Assembly: GCA_903958915.1 (NCBI GenBank)
Contig: CAJBVC010000003.1
Location: 1 to 17,920, forward strand
Source of the DNA: an uncultured beta proteobacterium
GTDB taxonomy: Bacteria > Pseudomonadota > Gammaproteobacteria > Burkholderiales > Burkholderiaceae_C
Direction: 5' to 3'
DNA length: 17,920 nt
The translations under genes and the position numbers were made by a program. Position 1 is the first letter of the stretch. Each line of letters opens with the position of its first letter. The notes beneath the pieces are model-generated. The model saw nothing but the letters and a program-made list of their open reading frames with translations, was not told the origin of the DNA and made no database searches. This document shows, in pieces, positions 14,466 to 17,920 of the stretch.

Positions 14466-16136
14466 ATGAGCACGCCCTCAGCCATGCTAGCTCTGCAACG
14501 CCTGTACCACTGGGAGGCGACTGCGCCCCACCGCGTATGCTTCACACAGCCTTTGGGGCGGGGCGTGATTCAGACGTTCACTTGGTCAGAGGTCGCACAT
14601 GAAGTGCGGTGCATGGCCAGCCATCTGCAATCGCTGGGCCATCCGCCCGGGAGTCGTATCGCGATTTGGGGCAAAAACACCGCCCACTGGATCATGGCCG
14701 ATTGGGCCATTTGGATGGCCGGGCATGTTTCCGTGCCTTTGTATCCCACGCTGGCCGTCAAGACGGCGCAGCAAATTCTGGAACACAGTGGCGCATGTCT
14801 GATGTTTATCGGCAAGCTCGATGATCCGGATGCGATGAGGGCGGGTGTTCCGGAGAAGTTGCTTTGCATCAACTTGCCCTTGGGCCCACAGTGGCCTGGC
14901 GCGCAATGGTCTGGCATTGTGGGTAAGCAAGCCCCAATGCAAGGCCAACCTGTGCGACCTGCAGAAGACCTGTGTACAGTGATGTACACCTCGGGTACCA
15001 CAGGCAACCCCAAGGGCGTCATGCACAGCTTTGGTACTTTCCAAGCCATCATTGCGCAGGGGCTGGAGCGGATTCCCCTCGATGAGAACGACAGGATGCT
15101 GTCTTACTTGCCTTTGTCCCACATTGCAGAACGGGGCCTGGTTGAGCACATGCTTTTAGCCACGGGTATGCATGTTTTTTTTGCAGAGTCGCAAGAAACA
15201 TTTGCTCAGGATTTGCAACGTGCTCGCCCCACATTCTTTTTTTCAGTACCCAGGTTGTGGCTTAAATTTCGCGAAGGTGTACATGCCAAGATGCCGCCAA
15301 AAAAGCTGGCGACGCTGCTCAAGATTCCATTGCTCAATCGTTTAGTGCAGAAAAAAATATTGACAGCTTTGGGGCTGGACCAATGCCGCGTGGCTGCAGG
15401 TGGCGCCGCGCCCATGCCGCCTGAATTGTTACGCTGGTATAGCGCACTGGGTTTGAACCTCATCGAGTTGTATGGTATGACAGAGAACGGATGTACCCAT
15501 TCGACCGATGTGCGGAATCCCTTGCCGGGCAGCGTGGGACAAGTACTGACTGGGGTGAAATGTCGGCTTGACCCTAACACCAGCGAAGTGCAGGTGCTGT
15601 CGCCGGGCCTGATGCGCGGTTATTTTCTGGAGCCCGAATTGACCGCCGAAGCGTTCACGTCAGATGGCTGGCTGCATACCGGAGACAAAGGCGCTCTGGA
15701 TGCGCAGGACAACCTCAAGATCACGGGGCGGGTGAAAGATTTATTCAAGACGAGTAAGGGTAAATATGTATCGCCAGCGGCCATTGAGTCCTTGTTGGCG
15801 CTGATCCCCGGTGTGGAGGCCTGCTGTGTCGTGGGCGCGAATTTGCCGCAACCTCTGGCCATCCTAGCGCTGACACCTGAACGGCTCAAACAAGCGCTAG
15901 AACCTGAAGAGCGTCAACAAATGCAAGCCTCCTTCGAGCGTGAGCTTGCGATACTCAATCAAAAGTTCGATCCGCATGAGCGTTTATCTTGTTTGGTGCT
16001 GGATCAAATACCTTGGACTGTGGAATCGGGCTTCATTACCCCCACGTTGAAAGTCAAGCGCAACCAGATTGAAGATGTATATGGGTCTTTTCTTGAGGCG
16101 TGGACTTCAAGCAAAAAAGCAATCTTTTGGATTTAG
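14466..16136 (+). CDS. AMP-forming acyl-CoA ligase (long-chain fatty acyl-CoA synthetase type)
   Basis: The 556-residue ANL-superfamily enzyme has the P-loop YTSGTTGNPKG (174-184), YGMTE (336-340), HTGD (404-407, D407 contacting the ribose) and the hinge region GRVKDLFKTSKGKYVSP. Near the C terminus, TPTLKVKR (525-532) holds the likely catalytic lysine (K529 or K531). These enzymes activate a carboxylic acid with ATP to an acyl-AMP and then a CoA thioester. The TPTLKVKR ending and overall length resemble long-chain/FadD15-type synthetases, but the true acid may be cyclic or aromatic. AGGAGA lies 9 bases before ATG 14466. It is flanked on both sides by copies of one intergenic element, and a deleted paralogue lies 2.9 kb upstream, so this is probably the operon's working ligase. 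Confidence 0.92.
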   Translation: MSTPSAMLALQRLYHWEATAPHRVCFTQPLGRGVIQTFTWSEVAHEVRCMASHLQSLGHPPGSRIAIWGKNTAHWIMADWAIWMAGHVSVPLYPTLAVKTAQQILEHSGACLMFIGKLDDPDAMRAGVPEKLLCINLPLGPQWPGAQWSGIVGKQAPMQGQPVRPAEDLCTVMYTSGTTGNPKGVMHSFGTFQAIIAQGLERIPLDENDRMLSYLPLSHIAERGLVEHMLLATGMHVFFAESQETFAQDLQRARPTFFFSVPRLWLKFREGVHAKMPPKKLATLLKIPLLNRLVQKKILTALGLDQCRVAAGGAAPMPPELLRWYSALGLNLIELYGMTENGCTHSTDVRNPLPGSVGQVLTGVKCRLDPNTSEVQVLSPGLMRGYFLEPELTAEAFTSDGWLHTGDKGALDAQDNLKITGRVKDLFKTSKGKYVSPAAIESLLALIPGVEACCVVGANLPQPLAILALTPERLKQALEPEERQQMQASFERELAILNQKFDPHERLSCLVLDQIPWTVESGFITPTLKVKRNQIEDVYGSFLEAWTSSKKAIFWI

Positions 16137-16198
16137 GATTCAGCTCCAGCTTCACAACTATGATTCTCTTTCAATAAACAACCACCAGCTAAAGCTTT

Positions 16199-16259
16199 CA
16201 AGGGTGCGGGTTACAGTAATGTCCCGTCTTGTGGCACTTTGGTGCCACTTTTTTCTTTC
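16199..16259 (+). repeat. Intergenic element, copy B (upstream of the Cys-rich small protein)
   Basis: This is the second copy of the element at 14386-14447. The first stem is better formed here: CGGG (16207-16210) pairs with CCCG (16223-16226), and inside it ACA (16213-16215) pairs with TGT (16220-16222) around a GTAA loop. The following hairpin is also stronger. It lies 23 bp before the ATG of the small gene. The copies agree best in the second hairpin and its T-run. Confidence 0.7.
16231..16258 (+). terminator. Rho-independent terminator-like hairpin after the ligase gene
   Basis: GTGGCAC (16231-16237), TTTG loop, GTGCCAC (16242-16248): a perfect 7-bp stem followed by six Ts, C and TTT. 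This is the best terminator structure in the window. It would end the ligase transcript, or act as an attenuator for the small gene and the NMO-like gene downstream. Confidence 0.7.
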
Positions 16260-16282
16260 AATTGCATTTTAAGGTTTCGATA

Positions 16283-16477
16283 ATGACCGTGTGTCCCATT
16301 GCCATTGCTGTAGGTTGCCAAAAGTGCCCTGTATTAAAGATATGCCCCCTCAAGTCCGTGCTGGGAGACACGCGCAAATCGACTCCAGCGCATTCGATAG
16401 CCATGCCACCCAGCAAGGCAGTCAAAAATTCGACCAGAAAGCCAGTAAAGAAAGCTGAACCTACCCGCAAAAAGTGA
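16283..16477 (+). CDS. Small Cys-rich protein with lysine-rich tail
   Basis: The 64-residue protein begins MTVCPIAIAVGCQKCPVLKI. Cysteines 4, 12, 15 and 21 (C-x7-C-x2-C-x5-C), three of them followed by proline, suggest one bound metal (zinc) or a small Fe-S centre, or two disulfides. The region after residue 30 is hydrophilic, apparently disordered and rich in Lys/Arg (RKPVKKAEPTRKK at the end). ATG 16283 has TAAGGT eight bases upstream; an in-frame ATG at 16229 would run through the terminator hairpin and is rejected. It lies 51 bp before the NMO-like gene and is probably cotranscribed with it. I know no assigned function. A redox or metal-carrier partner of the flavoprotein is a guess. Confidence 0.65.
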   Translation: MTVCPIAIAVGCQKCPVLKICPLKSVLGDTRKSTPAHSIAMPPSKAVKNSTRKPVKKAEPTRKK

Positions 16478-16528
16478 TCTAACAACACAAGTTAATCATC
16501 AGTAATTCGATTTCCTGAGGACCTAATA

Positions 16529-17506
16529 ATGAAAACCAAAATCACTGAGATGTTTGGCATCGAACACCCCATCATTCAGGGCGGCATGCATTTTGTCGGC
16601 TTCGCCGAACTAGCCGCTGCCGTGTCGAATGCCGGCGGACTGGGCCTGATCACGGGCTTGACGCAGCGCACGCCGGAGTTGCTGGCCAACGAAATCCGCC
16701 GCTGCCGCGAAATGACCAACAAACCGTTTGGCGTGAACCTAACCTTTCTTCCGACCGTCAGTTCACCCGATTACCCCGGCTACATCCGCGCCATCATCGA
16801 CGGCGGCGTCAAGGCGGTGGAGACAGCGGGGAACAACCCACAGAAGTGGATGCCCATGTTGCACGAAGCTGGCATTAAGGTGATCCACAAATGCACTTCG
16901 GTGCGCCACGCGCTCAAAGCCGAAGCGATCGGCTGCGATGCAGTCAGCGTGGACGGGTTTGAGTGCGGCGGTCACCCTGGTGAAGACGACGTGCCCAACT
17001 TCATCTTGCTGCCACGGGCCGCTGAGTCGCTAAAGATTCCCTTCGTCGCATCCGGCGGGATGGCCGACGGCCGCTCATTGGTAGCGGCGTTGGCGCTGGG
17101 CGCAGACGGCATGAACATGGGCACCCGCTTCATTGCAACCAAAGAGGCACCGGTACATGAGAACGTCAAACAGGCCATCGTGGCGGCCAGCGAACTCGAT
17201 ACGCGTCTGGTCATGCGCCCGCTGCGCAACACCGAGCGCGTGCTGCGCAACTCTGCCACCGATCGCCTGTTGGCCAAGGAAGTCGCCTTGGGTGCCAATC
17301 TCAAATTCGACGACATCATGGAAGAGGTAGCTGGGGTCTACCCGCGCATCATGCAGCAGGGTGACATGGAAGCCGGCGTTTGGTCCTGCGGCATGGTAGC
17401 CGGTCTGATCCACGACATTCCAAGCGTAAAGGAATTGATAGATCGCATCATGCTGCAGGCCGAGGAGATCATTCGTCAGCGTCTGAGCGGCATGGCTAAT
17501 GCGTGA
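16529..17506 (+). CDS. Nitronate monooxygenase/2-nitropropane dioxygenase-like FMN protein
   Basis: The 325-residue TIM-barrel flavoprotein has IEHPIIQGGM (11-20), GFECGGHPGEDD (143-154) with H149 at the catalytic-histidine position, and the FMN-phosphate loops GGMADGRS (176-183) and GADGMNMGTRF (191-201). The family includes nitronate monooxygenases and enoyl-ACP reductase FabK. It also includes IpdC, which dehydrogenates a CoA thioester in steroid ring C/D breakdown and is often annotated as nitronate monooxygenase. In this operon, full of CoA-ester enzymes, an IpdC-like or other acyl-CoA redox role seems at least as likely as nitronate oxidation. GAGGA precedes ATG 16529. No gene follows within the window. 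Confidence 0.85.
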   Translation: MKTKITEMFGIEHPIIQGGMHFVGFAELAAAVSNAGGLGLITGLTQRTPELLANEIRRCREMTNKPFGVNLTFLPTVSSPDYPGYIRAIIDGGVKAVETAGNNPQKWMPMLHEAGIKVIHKCTSVRHALKAEAIGCDAVSVDGFECGGHPGEDDVPNFILLPRAAESLKIPFVASGGMADGRSLVAALALGADGMNMGTRFIATKEAPVHENVKQAIVAASELDTRLVMRPLRNTERVLRNSATDRLLAKEVALGANLKFDDIMEEVAGVYPRIMQQGDMEAGVWSCGMVAGLIHDIPSVKELIDRIMLQAEEIIRQRLSGMANA

Positions 17507-17920
17507 ACCCCATTTTTGAAACGTATGGTGGCACGTGCGAAAATGGAATTTGCGCTGTCGTAAATCCGACACGAGCCTTCATCCGAAATTGAACAGCAAA
17601 TTTTGTGGACTGAAATGATTCTCCGTGCAACCATTCGACCGGCGAAATCGTGAAATTTTGGAACAGGAACCCATAAACGCGCGTGTGTAGCGAGCTAATT
17701 TGCCAACCCGTATGCTGCCACTCGCCTACACCCGTTTCTGGTCAGGACCAGAGATTCGCCTCATCGGTTTGCACGCCACAAAGCTGCCATAGAAATTAGC
17801 CTGCCAGGTTGCGGCCGTTCGTGAAGTAGAGCATCGTGCCCAATCCGGACGGACAGGGTCAATGAAAGCGGACGCTGGATTTGTTCCAACCGCGCGGAAC
17901 TACGTATGACTGCTCGTCAC
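17507..17920. other. Non-coding right end, no gene seen
   Basis: No convincing reading frame on either strand covers these 414 bases. Short inverted repeats are present: CCATTTT/AAAATGG (17510-17516 with 17540-17546), just after the NMO-like stop, enclosing the palindrome GCACGTGC (17531-17538); and TGTCG/CGACA (17556-17560 with 17567-17571). The first could be a 3'-end structure for the operon, though it has no T-run after the stem. Nothing here identifies an insertion sequence, tRNA or origin. Confidence 0.5.

Noticed and set aside
16229..16282. N-terminal extension of the small Cys-rich protein
   Set aside because: It would translate the terminator hairpin and T-run (WHFGATFFFQLHFKVS). 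The ATG at 16283 has its own ribosome-binding site and gives a sensible Cys-rich N terminus.
17556..17571. TGTCG/CGACA inverted repeat considered as a recombination or attachment site
   Set aside because: It is only a 5-bp stem with a 6-nt loop and no integrase gene, tRNA or second copy is in the window, so it is not distinguishable from chance.
1..17920. CRISPR array, tRNA, rRNA or a complete insertion sequence
   Set aside because: I saw no regularly spaced repeats, no tRNA-like cloverleaf or conserved rRNA sequence, and no transposase motif on either strand.

Overview
The window reads as a piece of a betaproteobacterial chromosome, most likely Burkholderiales (Comamonadaceae-like). This is inferred from the moderately high GC, the gene families and the arrangement of an IclR regulator facing a long acyl-CoA/aromatic-type catabolic operon. 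Nothing in the sequence fixes the genus.

Layout. Positions 2-1801 hold a SEC-C zinc-motif protein with TPR-like repeats. Its reading frame is open to the left edge, so its true start is probably outside the window, and it looks unrelated to the rest. An IclR-type regulator (2797-2009, minus strand) faces a long run of plus-strand genes from 2998 to 17506. In order these encode: a metal-dependent cyclase-family hydrolase; a cupin without metal ligands; a short-chain dehydrogenase; a 3-hydroxyacyl-CoA dehydrogenase-family enzyme; a beta-keto acid cleavage enzyme (BKACE/DUF849); a FadL-type outer-membrane transporter; two tandem PhlG-like C-C bond hydrolases (diacetylphloroglucinol/phloretin hydrolase family); a berberine-bridge-type FAD oxidase; an internally deleted acyl-CoA ligase remnant; a long GST-fold protein; two crotonases; a full-length AMP-forming acyl-CoA ligase; a 64-residue Cys-rich protein; and a nitronate monooxygenase-like flavoprotein. 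The last 414 bases show no gene.

How the genes may work together (inference). FadL would import a hydrophobic compound. The FAD oxidase, the short-chain dehydrogenase and the GST-like protein would modify it. The PhlG-like enzymes would split an acyl-phenol or beta-diketone C-C bond, and the cyclase-family hydrolase would open a further ring or amide/ketone bond. The acyl-CoA ligase, the crotonases, the hydroxyacyl dehydrogenase and possibly the flavoprotein would carry out a beta-oxidation-like sequence. BKACE would cleave a beta-keto acid with acetyl-CoA. IclR probably controls the operon from the 200-bp divergent region. I do not recognise this exact gene set as a described pathway, and its substrate cannot be read from sequence.

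Main oddities: the PhlG-like tandem pair (about 61% identical by hand count, alignable without gaps); the acyl-CoA ligase reduced to its first ~70 and last ~25 residues while staying in frame; a ~62-bp intergenic element with a terminator-like hairpin present twice, flanking the full-length ligase gene; and the small four-cysteine protein with a lysine-rich tail.
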